Shown in pieces: positions 1 to 7,492 of a stretch of DNA of 64,000 bases. This DNA comes from Sulfurovum sp. TSL6. GTDB lineage: Bacteria; Campylobacterota; Campylobacteria; Campylobacterales; Sulfurovaceae. The stretch is taken from NCBI RefSeq assembly GCF_019972115.1, contig NZ_BPFJ01000002.1, forward strand, positions 372,001 through 436,000, given 5' to 3'. Each line of letters opens with the position of its first letter. Position 1 is the stretch's first letter. The translations under genes and the position numbers were made by a program. The notes beneath the pieces were generated by a model. It saw only the letters and a program-made list of their open reading frames with translations. It was not told where the DNA came from and searched no databases.

Positions 1-698
1 GATCACTTTCGGTGGGTATGTTTCCAAAAATAAAAAATTTTCTAAAAAAATATATTAATCAACAACCAAATATTAGAATTTTTTTAAATGAAACTATTGC
101 AAATGAAATGAATTTTAAAGACAAGGTACCAGAGATATTTATAGATATGGGCGTGCCAGAAAAAATTCTTAAAAATAAAGAGACCAATAAAAATAGTTAT
201 CAATTTGATTTTATTTATGTTGGAGATATTTCTTTTGAAAGAGAAACAGATAAATTAATAGAAAAATTTCAAAAAAAACATCAAAAAAAAACTTTAATGC
301 TGGTAGGAACGTACGAAGAATTGATTTTCAAGGAATATCATACATATGAAAATGTTTTTTTTACTGGGCGTTTACCTCAATATGAAGTTTTCAATATGAT
401 ACAAAAATCAGAATTCGCATTAAATTTTATTCCTAATAAATACCCTTATTCGTTTCAAACCTCGACAAAGCTTTTGGAATATGCTTCACTGGGTAAAAAG
501 ATAATAACTTCATTCACACAAGCAAATAAAATAACTCTTGAAAAGTATAAAATAAATAGTTTGATAGTAGATGATTATAATTTTCCTGATGAAAATGAGC
601 TTAAAAAAATTGTTGACAATAATGCATTTGAGGTTTCTACAGTTTTATGGAAAAAAATAATTGAGGAAAGTAATATTGAATACTTATTATTACAATAG
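1..698 (+). CDS. Glycosyltransferase, C-terminal part (5' end outside window)
   Basis: The reading frame is open to the left edge, from the codon at position 3, so the gene begins outside the window. A GTG at 12 is only an internal codon that could pass for a start. The visible 230 or so residues look like the C-terminal Rossmann half of a GT-B glycosyltransferase. A strand-loop FIYVGD opens the domain, a VGTYEEL and VFFTGRLP pair follows, and KLLEYASLGKKII lies where GT4 enzymes have the donor-binding acidic loop. It probably transfers a sugar in assembly of the surface polysaccharide made by the following genes. The DNA is very AT-rich (13 G/C in the line 601-660), suggesting acquired sequence. 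The 3' end overlaps the next gene by 38 nt. The exact sugar cannot be told. Confidence 0.7.
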   Translation, partial: SLSVGMFPKIKNFLKKYINQQPNIRIFLNETIANEMNFKDKVPEIFIDMGVPEKILKNKETNKNSYQFDFIYVGDISFERETDKLIEKFQKKHQKKTLMLVGTYEELIFKEYHTYENVFFTGRLPQYEVFNMIQKSEFALNFIPNKYPYSFQTSTKLLEYASLGKKIITSFTQANKITLEKYKINSLIVDDYNFPDENELKKIVDNNAFEVSTVLWKKIIEESNIEYLLLQ

Positions 699-1857
699 TA
701 CAATATATAAATTTGTTTTTCCTTTTTTTGTATTATTCAACCTATTGGCATATGAACAAAATCTATTTACAGGTTTTTCAAATCTCATCATGTTAATGTC
801 GGTGAGTTTTTTAATATTTTGTTTAGTGATATTGAAAAACAATATAAAGACAAAATCAGTTATAGGTAACAAAGTCTTAGCTTTTTTATTACTAAGTATT
901 GTATTGTCAGAATGGATAAGTACATTATCTTCACAAGTATTGGATATAAGTCAGTATTCTGATTGGCATTTATTATTAAAATTACTTTTGATAAACATCT
1001 GGTTAGTGTTTATGCTTTTGTACCTAGAGCTATCCGATATTAAAGAGCTTTTAGAGTCATATTATAAAATTGGAATTCTACTTGCAATTATTAACTTATT
1101 AATTATGTATAATGGCAGCTTCTTATTTTGGAACAAAATATACATTGTGAGAGGTGCATCAATATTTTATGACCCTAATTTCTTTGGTGCTTTTAATATG
1201 TTCTTACTTCTTTATTACATTTTATTTAAATTGAATAAAAGTACAAAATCTTTCTTAGTCACAGGAATACTGATACTCAGTTTAATTTTAACTTTTTCAA
1301 AAGCATCAGTTGCAGCATTTGTCATATCACTTTTTTTTTATTTTTTCTTGAAAACAACTTTATTGAAGAAAATATTAGCCATCGTTATATTTATGGTAAC
1401 AAGTATTTTAGTTTATTTCATATTTACAAAACTAGATTTTTTTAGATTTTCCATGGGATTTAATAATAGAGATAATATGGCATCTTTTTTTCTAGATAAA
1501 ATTTCTGAATCACCTCTTTTTGGTTATGGAGCAAACGATTTAAAAGTGCATTTGTTGAATAATGATTTATTGAATAGGAGTTTTCATAATTATTTATTGG
1601 ACACAATTTTTGCATACGGCTTTATCACTGGAGCTATAATTGTTTTAGTAATAACATGTACCTTTTTTATTTTAAAAAAATACGATTTAAAATTAGCAAT
1701 TTTGTTTTTCGCATTAGTACTTAATGCAAATTTTATTAGTTATTCAATCGGTGGATTTGGCGCAATGTCAATTTTGTTAACCTTGCCAGTAATTTATGCT
1801 ATTAAAATTATTAGTTTGAAAGACCAAATAGTTATCTTTATTAAGGAAAAAAAATGA
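661..1857 (+). CDS. O-antigen polymerase/ligase-like membrane protein (Wzy/WaaL type)
   Basis: This is a 398-residue, very hydrophobic protein with about ten to twelve predicted membrane segments spread over its whole length. Near the C-terminus, after a polar loop, is a HN-centred motif (SFHNYLLDTIFAYG) of the kind found in the large periplasmic loop of Wzy polymerases and WaaL ligases. Such proteins polymerise O-units or attach glycans to lipid A core at the periplasmic face. The start used is TTG at 661, inside the preceding gene; the next ATG codons (about 790) would remove the first membrane segments. The stop overlaps the following ATG in an ATGA arrangement, so translation is probably coupled. 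Composition is AT-rich like the gene before it. Polymerase and ligase cannot be separated from sequence alone. Confidence 0.75.
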   Translation: MRKVILNTYYYNSTIYKFVFPFFVLFNLLAYEQNLFTGFSNLIMLMSVSFLIFCLVILKNNIKTKSVIGNKVLAFLLLSIVLSEWISTLSSQVLDISQYSDWHLLLKLLLINIWLVFMLLYLELSDIKELLESYYKIGILLAIINLLIMYNGSFLFWNKIYIVRGASIFYDPNFFGAFNMFLLLYYILFKLNKSTKSFLVTGILILSLILTFSKASVAAFVISLFFYFFLKTTLLKKILAIVIFMVTSILVYFIFTKLDFFRFSMGFNNRDNMASFFLDKISESPLFGYGANDLKVHLLNNDLLNRSFHNYLLDTIFAYGFITGAIIVLVITCTFFILKKYDLKLAILFFALVLNANFISYSIGGFGAMSILLTLPVIYAIKIISLKDQIVIFIKEKK

Positions 1858-2924
1858 AAATAGTCCACATTGTTGAATCATTCGCTGGCGGTGTTTTTGA
1901 TTTTCTAGTCGACCTGACCAGTGGAATGCCTGAAAACGAGTTTATTATTATTTATGGTGAACGAGAGCACACTCCTGAAAATTTTGAAAAATATTTTCCA
2001 CAGGGTACACAGTTTTTTGCGTGGAAAGATGCGACCAGAGAAATTAACCCCAAAAAGGACATTCTTGCCTTTATACAAATTGTAAAACTGCTTAAGCCGC
2101 TAAATAATGTAGATGTTATTCATCTGCATTCATCAAAAGCGGGTTTTTTGGGAAGGGTTGCTGCAAGAATATTATGGGTTCAAAAAAAAGTTCTTTATAC
2201 ACCTCATGGCGTTTCATTTTTGCGTAAAGATGTATCTCCCACTAAACATAAAGTTTTTATTTTTCTGGAGAAAATTGGGGCTTGGTTCGGCGGGCGAGTA
2301 GTCGCTTGCTCAAAATCAGAGTCCGAAGCATTTCATGAATATGGGATAGAGTCAAATTATGTCAATAATGGTATAAAATGCGATCTGTCTTTTCAAGTAA
2401 ATAAAAAAACAGATTGTGAAAAAATTACAATTGGTACGATAGGAAGAATAACCTATCCAAAAAATCCTACATTGTTTCATGAAATAGCACAAAGTTTTAG
2501 TACCAATAAGTCAATTGAATTTTTATGGATAGGTGGCGGGGAGTTGAAAGAAGAGCTAAGCGCCGATAATATTAACGTAACTGGCTGGTTATCTAGAGAT
2601 GAAGTAGATCAGCAATTGGGTAAAATAGATATCTTTCTCTCAACTTCTTTGTGGGAAGGCTTGCCTCTTTCTGTACTCCAGGCCATGTGTGCGGCAAAAC
2701 CTTTAGTGTTGTCTAATTGTGTCGGTAACAAAGATTTGGTAAAAGAAAGTATTAATGGCGTACTCTTTGATGAAAAAACTGATGCAGTAAAAGCCTTAAA
2801 TGATATGATTGAAAATCTCGACAGAGTGGAAGTTTTTGGATTGCATTCACAGGAATTGGTTCAGAAAGAATTTTCGATAGATCAAATGATTGAAGGGTAC
2901 TTGAGTCTTTATCAAAGTTGTTGA
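1854..2924 (+). CDS. Glycosyltransferase family 4 protein
   Basis: This 356-residue GT-B enzyme starts MKIVHIVESFAGG, the usual first beta strand and glycine-rich acceptor loop. HLHSSKAG (about 91-98) and LYTPHG (about 114-119) are typical GT4 N-domain elements. The C-domain begins near ITIGTIGRITYPKNP (191-205). The donor-site acidic motif is SLWEGLPLSVLQAM: the first Glu is E268, but the position of the second Glu of the EX7E motif is Gln (Q276). This is a modest departure from the canonical pair. The ATG overlaps the preceding stop (ATGA). The stop codon TGA overlaps the ATG of a 42-codon ORF (TGATG). It is expected to work at the cytoplasmic face on an undecaprenyl-linked acceptor made by the downstream sugar transferase. 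Confidence 0.88.
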   Translation: MKIVHIVESFAGGVFDFLVDLTSGMPENEFIIIYGEREHTPENFEKYFPQGTQFFAWKDATREINPKKDILAFIQIVKLLKPLNNVDVIHLHSSKAGFLGRVAARILWVQKKVLYTPHGVSFLRKDVSPTKHKVFIFLEKIGAWFGGRVVACSKSESEAFHEYGIESNYVNNGIKCDLSFQVNKKTDCEKITIGTIGRITYPKNPTLFHEIAQSFSTNKSIEFLWIGGGELKEELSADNINVTGWLSRDEVDQQLGKIDIFLSTSLWEGLPLSVLQAMCAAKPLVLSNCVGNKDLVKESINGVLFDEKTDAVKALNDMIENLDRVEVFGLHSQELVQKEFSIDQMIEGYLSLYQSC

Positions 2925-3052
2925 TGTTATTTTCAAGAAGTAAAAAATTCACCACGTCTATATATTATGAAGTAGGTGAAAAAATTGTAACCAAAGATGT
3001 ATTTGAATATAATCACATAAAAAAACTTGGAGAAATATGCAGACAAATATAA
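2924..3052 (+). CDS. Possible small protein (42 codons) between glycosyltransferase and sugar transferase
   Basis: An ATG at 2924 overlaps the preceding TGA as TGATG and opens 42 codons ending at TAA 3050-3052, overlapping the next gene start by 16 nt. The peptide begins MLFSRSKKFTTS and is basic and soluble-looking, without a signal or membrane segment. The stop/start arrangement is typical of translational coupling, which is why it is listed. I do not recognise the peptide. It could instead be the leftover beginning of a longer gene lost by recombination, since the neighbouring gene shows mosaic composition. Confidence 0.35.
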   Translation: MLFSRSKKFTTSIYYEVGEKIVTKDVFEYNHIKKLGEICRQI

Positions 3053-4368
3053 AGGATTTATTATCTAAAACCATTCTTATTTCTCTTGATATGGTAGCCG
3101 TTTTTGTATCTATCTATCTGGCTTACTTTTTTAGGGTGGCTTTGGATAAACATTTTTTTGTGATGCACTCACAGCCACTTGCACATTATCTGGATTTTTC
3201 ACTTATTTATTTGGCTACCTTTACTATGTTAGCCTACGAAGGTTCTTATACTCGGCGCTACGACTTCTGGCATGAGAGTAGGCAGGTCCTCAAAGCAATT
3301 AGCTTTGCCTTCCTCATCATTCTTTCCTACCTGGCGATGACCAAAAGCGTTGGGGAGTATTCACGTGCTGTGGTTATCTTCACGTTTCTACTGATGGCTA
3401 TTTTGATCCCGCTTTTCAAGAACATCGGCAAAAAGCAACTATTCCGGTTAGGGATTTGGCAGCGTGAGGCTAAGGTGTACGGAAATGACCCATTCCTTAT
3501 CGAGGAGATATTTAGAAATCCCTATCTTGGGTATATTGAAGTAATAAGAAAAGAACCTAAGACCGTCTTTATTAATTCCAAAGGGACAAATACCCAGGAA
3601 CTCCGCCGCATTATCGGCCAGGAGATCCGCAACAAACATGAAGTTGTTTTCATTCCGCTGATAGATGAATACGACCTGACCCAGTCCCATATCTACGAGC
3701 TTTCTAACACGAGGACAAATCTTATTGTCTTTCAGAATCGTTTAAAAAGTAGATATCGTGTTCTAATGCAGCAAGTGTTCAATTATATATTAGCAATCTT
3801 GTTATTACCTGTACTCCTGCCTATTATTGCAATTTTAGCTTTTTTAATTAAAAGAGAATCGCCTGGTCCAGTATTTTTCGCACATAATCGCATAGGCCAA
3901 GATGGTCGAATTATTCCTACCCTAAAGTTTAGAAGTATGTATAGCGATGCAAAAGAGAGACTAGAAAAACTTTTGGCTGAAGATGAAGAGATTAAGAAAG
4001 AATGGGAAACGAACTTTAAATTAAAAAATGATCCCCGTGTAACAAAAATAGGTGCATTTTTGCGTAAAACATCTCTTGATGAGTTACCACAAATATTTAA
4101 TGTTCTCAAAGGTGAAATGAATTTCGTAGGTCCACGCCCAGTAATACAGCAAGAGATCGATCAGTATTACAAAGATGATGCCGAGTACTATTTCATGGTA
4201 AAACCTGGAATTACAGGACTTTGGCAAGTCAGTGGTCGAAGTGATACAGATTATGACTTTAGAGTTGCTACAGATAAATGGTATGTATCGAACTGGTCAC
4301 TTTGGCTGGATATCGTTATCTTATTTAAAACAGTCAAAGTGGTTCTTTTCAGAGAAGGTGCTTATTAA
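3037..4368 (+). CDS. Polyprenyl glycosylphosphotransferase (WbaP/WcaJ type) initiating surface-glycan synthesis
   Basis: The 443-residue product has the layout of the large bacterial sugar transferases. Four N-terminal membrane helices occupy roughly 12-130, a soluble CoA-binding-like middle region follows, and a membrane hairpin at about 247-268 precedes the cytosolic catalytic domain. Family motifs are SPGPVFFAHNRIG, TLKFRSMY, KTSLDELPQ with the catalytic Asp-Glu pair at D348/E349, NFVGPRPV and KPGITGLWQVSGRS. Enzymes of this family move a sugar phosphate from a UDP-sugar to undecaprenyl phosphate, the first committed step. Hand counts give 30 of 60 G/C at 3241-3300 but only 17 of 60 at 3781-3840, so the gene looks mosaic, with the catalytic half of different origin. 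A second, in-frame copy of its last codons follows the stop. Confidence 0.92.
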   Translation: MQTNIKDLLSKTILISLDMVAVFVSIYLAYFFRVALDKHFFVMHSQPLAHYLDFSLIYLATFTMLAYEGSYTRRYDFWHESRQVLKAISFAFLIILSYLAMTKSVGEYSRAVVIFTFLLMAILIPLFKNIGKKQLFRLGIWQREAKVYGNDPFLIEEIFRNPYLGYIEVIRKEPKTVFINSKGTNTQELRRIIGQEIRNKHEVVFIPLIDEYDLTQSHIYELSNTRTNLIVFQNRLKSRYRVLMQQVFNYILAILLLPVLLPIIAILAFLIKRESPGPVFFAHNRIGQDGRIIPTLKFRSMYSDAKERLEKLLAEDEEIKKEWETNFKLKNDPRVTKIGAFLRKTSLDELPQIFNVLKGEMNFVGPRPVIQQEIDQYYKDDAEYYFMVKPGITGLWQVSGRSDTDYDFRVATDKWYVSNWSLWLDIVILFKTVKVVLFREGAY

Positions 4369-4377
4369 AATATAAAA

Positions 4378-4455
4378 AACTGGAATCTTTGGATGGATCT
4401 AGTTATTTTACTCAAAACAGTTAAAAAAGTACTTATTCATGAAGATGCTAGTTAA
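4378..4455 (+). pseudogene. Remnant of a second sugar-transferase 3' end
   Basis: Downstream of the stop at 4366-4368, and in the same frame, the sequence reads NWNLWMDLVILLKTVKKVL and ends in its own TAA at 4453-4455. This parallels the true C-terminus NWSLWLDIVILFKTVKVVL in the gene just before it, with several substitutions. It is therefore a leftover tail of a homologous but not identical polyprenyl glycosylphosphotransferase. It was most likely left behind when recombination replaced the rest of the gene. It has no start of its own. Confidence 0.85.
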
Positions 4456-4509
4456 AGAAAACTTAGTAGCTTTTCTAGTATAATCACATCATTAAAAAAA
4501 GGGTAAACA

Positions 4510-5127
4510 TTGCAAAACAACACTCAATACATACAAGAAGATAAAATTTATCTAAGAGAACTTTTTTCTATACTTAAAAAACGTAAGAAACTAATATTAG
4601 GAGTGACTGTACTCTTTACTCTACTTGCAGTAATTTATGCATTCAATGCAAAAGCCATATATCAGGGTCAAGCACTTATAGAAATTGGTGAAGTTGTCAA
4701 TGAAAATCAAGTTGTAAATGACAATCATCAAAAGACAATTATTTCACTTGATAATATTAATAACTTAAAGAATATTGTTATTCAAGCAAAGAAAATTGAT
4801 GCTACTGTCCCTAAAAACACCAATAACCTTTTAATATTGACAAGTAACGGCTCAGATATTGAGGAAATAAATATCCATATACAAACTGCAATCGATTATA
4901 TATTACAGCGTCATAAAGATAAAATAAAACTTTACAAAGGTTCTAATGCCAAAGTACGAATGACACAAACTATTGGGAATATCATAATAAGTGATAAGCC
5001 TATCAAACCCAAAAAAATGCTAATTACTATTGTAGCATTTATTACCGGTTTAATGTTTTCTATATTTTTAGCATTCTTTATAGAATTTTTACAAGGTATA
5101 AAGGAAGAAGAAAAAGAAGAAGTTTAG
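4510..5127 (+). CDS. Wzz-like chain-length determinant / polysaccharide co-polymerase protein
   Basis: The 205-residue protein has a cytosolic N-terminus, a membrane helix at about 28-47 (LILGVTVLFTLLAVIYAF), a polar periplasmic part, and a second helix near 172-195, followed by an acidic, Glu/Lys-rich tail. Two flanking helices around a periplasmic domain are the hallmark of Wzz/PCP proteins that set polysaccharide length. The periplasmic part is shorter than in most Wzz proteins (about 300 residues or more). The start is TTG at 4510, preceded by a weak AAAGGG. The context next to an initiating transferase and a Wzy/WaaL-type protein supports the call. It lacks the Tyr-kinase domain of PCP2a proteins. 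Confidence 0.78.
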   Translation: MQNNTQYIQEDKIYLRELFSILKKRKKLILGVTVLFTLLAVIYAFNAKAIYQGQALIEIGEVVNENQVVNDNHQKTIISLDNINNLKNIVIQAKKIDATVPKNTNNLLILTSNGSDIEEINIHIQTAIDYILQRHKDKIKLYKGSNAKVRMTQTIGNIIISDKPIKPKKMLITIVAFITGLMFSIFLAFFIEFLQGIKEEEKEEV

Positions 5128-5596
5128 ATAATTTCCTTCTTCTTTTAGAATAAGCCAGATCATTACTCTACAACTACTCACTCATTTGTGTACTATATCC
5201 ATCTTTTTATCATACACTTCTACATCAGTATGGGACAGGACATCCAGTACATTTTCCCTCTGAAGTCCTTTTTTTTTGGGGGGGGGTATCATATTCACTT
5301 CTATAATAAATAGTGAACATACAAGGTACAGAAACTACCCTAGTGGTCGCACATGAATACATGTTTGAAAAATTGATGATATCCTCTTATTTGATCAGTG
5401 GATTGGTCTCTATTTGATAACCATTCAGTGAAAATAATCTGCACGTATCTCTTCACTAACAACCAATAATCACTACTTTTCTTTTTTCTCTTTTAAAGCA
5501 ATTTAAGCATACTATTTTAACAGAACATGTAGAATATTAAAAACATAATTATCCAGAAAAAAACTGATCTACATACGGCAAGGAAAACTTATCTAA
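5128..5596. other. 469-bp gap with homopolymer tract and no convincing gene
   Basis: Between the Wzz-like gene and the ligase gene I find no long ORF. The stretch contains a T9G9 tract and two short minus-strand frames meeting at it: 36 codons from ATG 5290-5292 to TGA 5182-5184, and 48 codons in another frame starting further right. The right end (about 5480-5590) is AT-rich and probably holds the promoter of the gene at 5597. The region may be a decayed gene or a short variable locus. Confidence 0.5.
5269..5286. repeat. T9G9 double homopolymer tract
   Basis: Nine T (5269-5277) run directly into nine G (5278-5286). On the minus strand this is C9A9 and, in one frame, lies two codons after an ATG (codons ATG ATA, then Pro x3, Lys x3). 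Poly-G/C runs of this length in Campylobacterota are classical sites of slipped-strand length change in surface-glycan loci. Here the associated reading frames are short, so a phase-variable product is not established. Confidence 0.6.
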
Positions 5597-7435
5597 ATGA
5601 TAAAATATATCACACGAACACTATTACTTATCTCTTTCTTAATTCTCTTTTTTCTCTATAGTTTTCCAAATTTAATAAACTGCAGCGGTTGCTTACCCCT
5701 TAAAAAAAATGACTATAAACTAGAAACATATAACATCAAAAAAGACAATAAATGGGCAACTTTTAGAGAAGAAAAAAATGGTACATTTTTTATTCATACC
5801 GGCGAGAGTGATCCATCAATAGGAGTATATACTTTTAAGAAAAATTTAAACTTGATCTTAACTTTTTCAATCCGTTCTGGATCAAAAACCGGTGATATCG
5901 ATTTTAGCATTAAAAAAAATAATCTAAAATTAAATGAGATTATCATTACACCAAAGATAACTAGGCAAATATTTGTCTCCGTCATTAAAAATGACACCCT
6001 TACAATAATTGCCGACAAGCATGGGTCTACTAGTGCTGATTGGGGTAACCTAAAAATTGAGAATCAATCTGATTTAAAACAATACACATTATCAAAAATT
6101 TATAATGATATATTAATCTATAAAAATAAAATAATTATCTTCCTTTGGTTATTAATTATTATTTTACTCCACATTGAATTTAAAAATTATCAACCATTAC
6201 AAAATTTTTATACCTTTATTTTCACTGAAAACACTAAAATGATAAATTATCTTATCATACTATATGCACTAATGATTCCTTTATCTTTGGATATAGTGCG
6301 TGCAACAGCAATTCTCATGATCATTTTCTGGATTCGTGAAGGGGAATTTACAAAGAAACTTGTATATATAAAAAAGCAGCCATTGTTTATAGCACTCTTT
6401 TTTCTAATATGCCTACTACTTCTCTCTCTCTTATGGACCGATTATGAAAACCTGCGTACAGGAGTCAAATATATCACAAGATATTGGTATATCATACCCA
6501 TGTTTGTGATATATACATCCATAGATAAAAAGTTTATCCCCATAACTCTATCTGCATTCCTTACAGGTATGCTAATCAGTGAACTGGTTTCATATAGTAT
6601 ATTTTTTGAATTTATGACTATTGAAGGACACAGTCATAAAGACCCTAGTCCATTCATGCACCATACACTCTATAGTGTTTTTCTTGCTTTTAGTGCTGGT
6701 ATTTTATTGAATCGTATATTAACATCCGAATACATAAAGCATAAAATTGTTTACACAATATTTTTTACTACAATTACAGCCAATCTATTCATAAACTCAG
6801 GTCGTACTGGCCAGTTTTTATTTTTGTTTGTATTGGCATCTGTGTTAGTCGGGCATTATAAAATTACATTCAAGTCCGTATTTACTACACTCTCTTTACT
6901 ACTGATTATTCCATATTTAGCATTTACATTTAGTCCGAACTTCAAAACACGAATGATTCAAACATACCAGAATATAAACAACATCTCATATTCAACTGCT
7001 ATTGGAGCAAGGATAGGACTAAATATTGTTGCTAAAGATATCTTCTTGGAAAACCCGATTATTGGTATTGGTGTGGGTGACTACCTAAGTAAAAAAGATG
7101 AAATGGTTCAAGAAAAATATCCAGATAGAAAAACTGTAAAAGAATTGGTTCACTATCACAATCAATTTGCAGAATTTGCTGTTATCGCAGGGATATTTGG
7201 ACTGTTTTCATATATATTTATCTTTATATCTCTCATCAGAACTAAAGTAACAGATATAAGAATGAATACCATTAAATACATTTTAGTATCAACTATAGCG
7301 CTTGCATCTCTTAGCGATGCGATGTTCCATCTGAACCGACCACTTAGTCTCTTTGCTCTTTTTGCGGGTTTGATAGTTGCACAGTATCGATATGAAAGGC
7401 TAACAACTATCTCAGAGAACAGCCATCAAGCCTAA
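5597..7435 (+). CDS. O-antigen ligase family membrane protein with N-terminal periplasmic domain
   Basis: This 612-residue protein begins with one membrane helix (about 6-25), followed by about 150 polar residues predicted to lie in the periplasm. About ten to twelve membrane segments follow from residue 178 onward. The late loop carries GIGVGDYLSKKDE and then HYHNQFAEFAVIAGIFG, matching the Wzy_C/WaaL pattern in which a HN motif in the large periplasmic loop is essential. It probably ligates or polymerises glycan on the periplasmic side. The extra N-terminal periplasmic domain is unusual for WaaL proteins, which are generally about 400 residues; it begins with a CSGC motif. Its neighbour on the right is convergent. 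Which of this protein and the one at 661 is the polymerase is an open point. Confidence 0.82.
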   Translation: MIKYITRTLLLISFLILFFLYSFPNLINCSGCLPLKKNDYKLETYNIKKDNKWATFREEKNGTFFIHTGESDPSIGVYTFKKNLNLILTFSIRSGSKTGDIDFSIKKNNLKLNEIIITPKITRQIFVSVIKNDTLTIIADKHGSTSADWGNLKIENQSDLKQYTLSKIYNDILIYKNKIIIFLWLLIIILLHIEFKNYQPLQNFYTFIFTENTKMINYLIILYALMIPLSLDIVRATAILMIIFWIREGEFTKKLVYIKKQPLFIALFFLICLLLLSLLWTDYENLRTGVKYITRYWYIIPMFVIYTSIDKKFIPITLSAFLTGMLISELVSYSIFFEFMTIEGHSHKDPSPFMHHTLYSVFLAFSAGILLNRILTSEYIKHKIVYTIFFTTITANLFINSGRTGQFLFLFVLASVLVGHYKITFKSVFTTLSLLLIIPYLAFTFSPNFKTRMIQTYQNINNISYSTAIGARIGLNIVAKDIFLENPIIGIGVGDYLSKKDEMVQEKYPDRKTVKELVHYHNQFAEFAVIAGIFGLFSYIFIFISLIRTKVTDIRMNTIKYILVSTIALASLSDAMFHLNRPLSLFALFAGLIVAQYRYERLTTISENSHQA

Positions 7436-7492
7436 GAATAGGTCACTTCTCTATAGCACATGCCATTTAAGCAATATATACTTGCGCTATTT

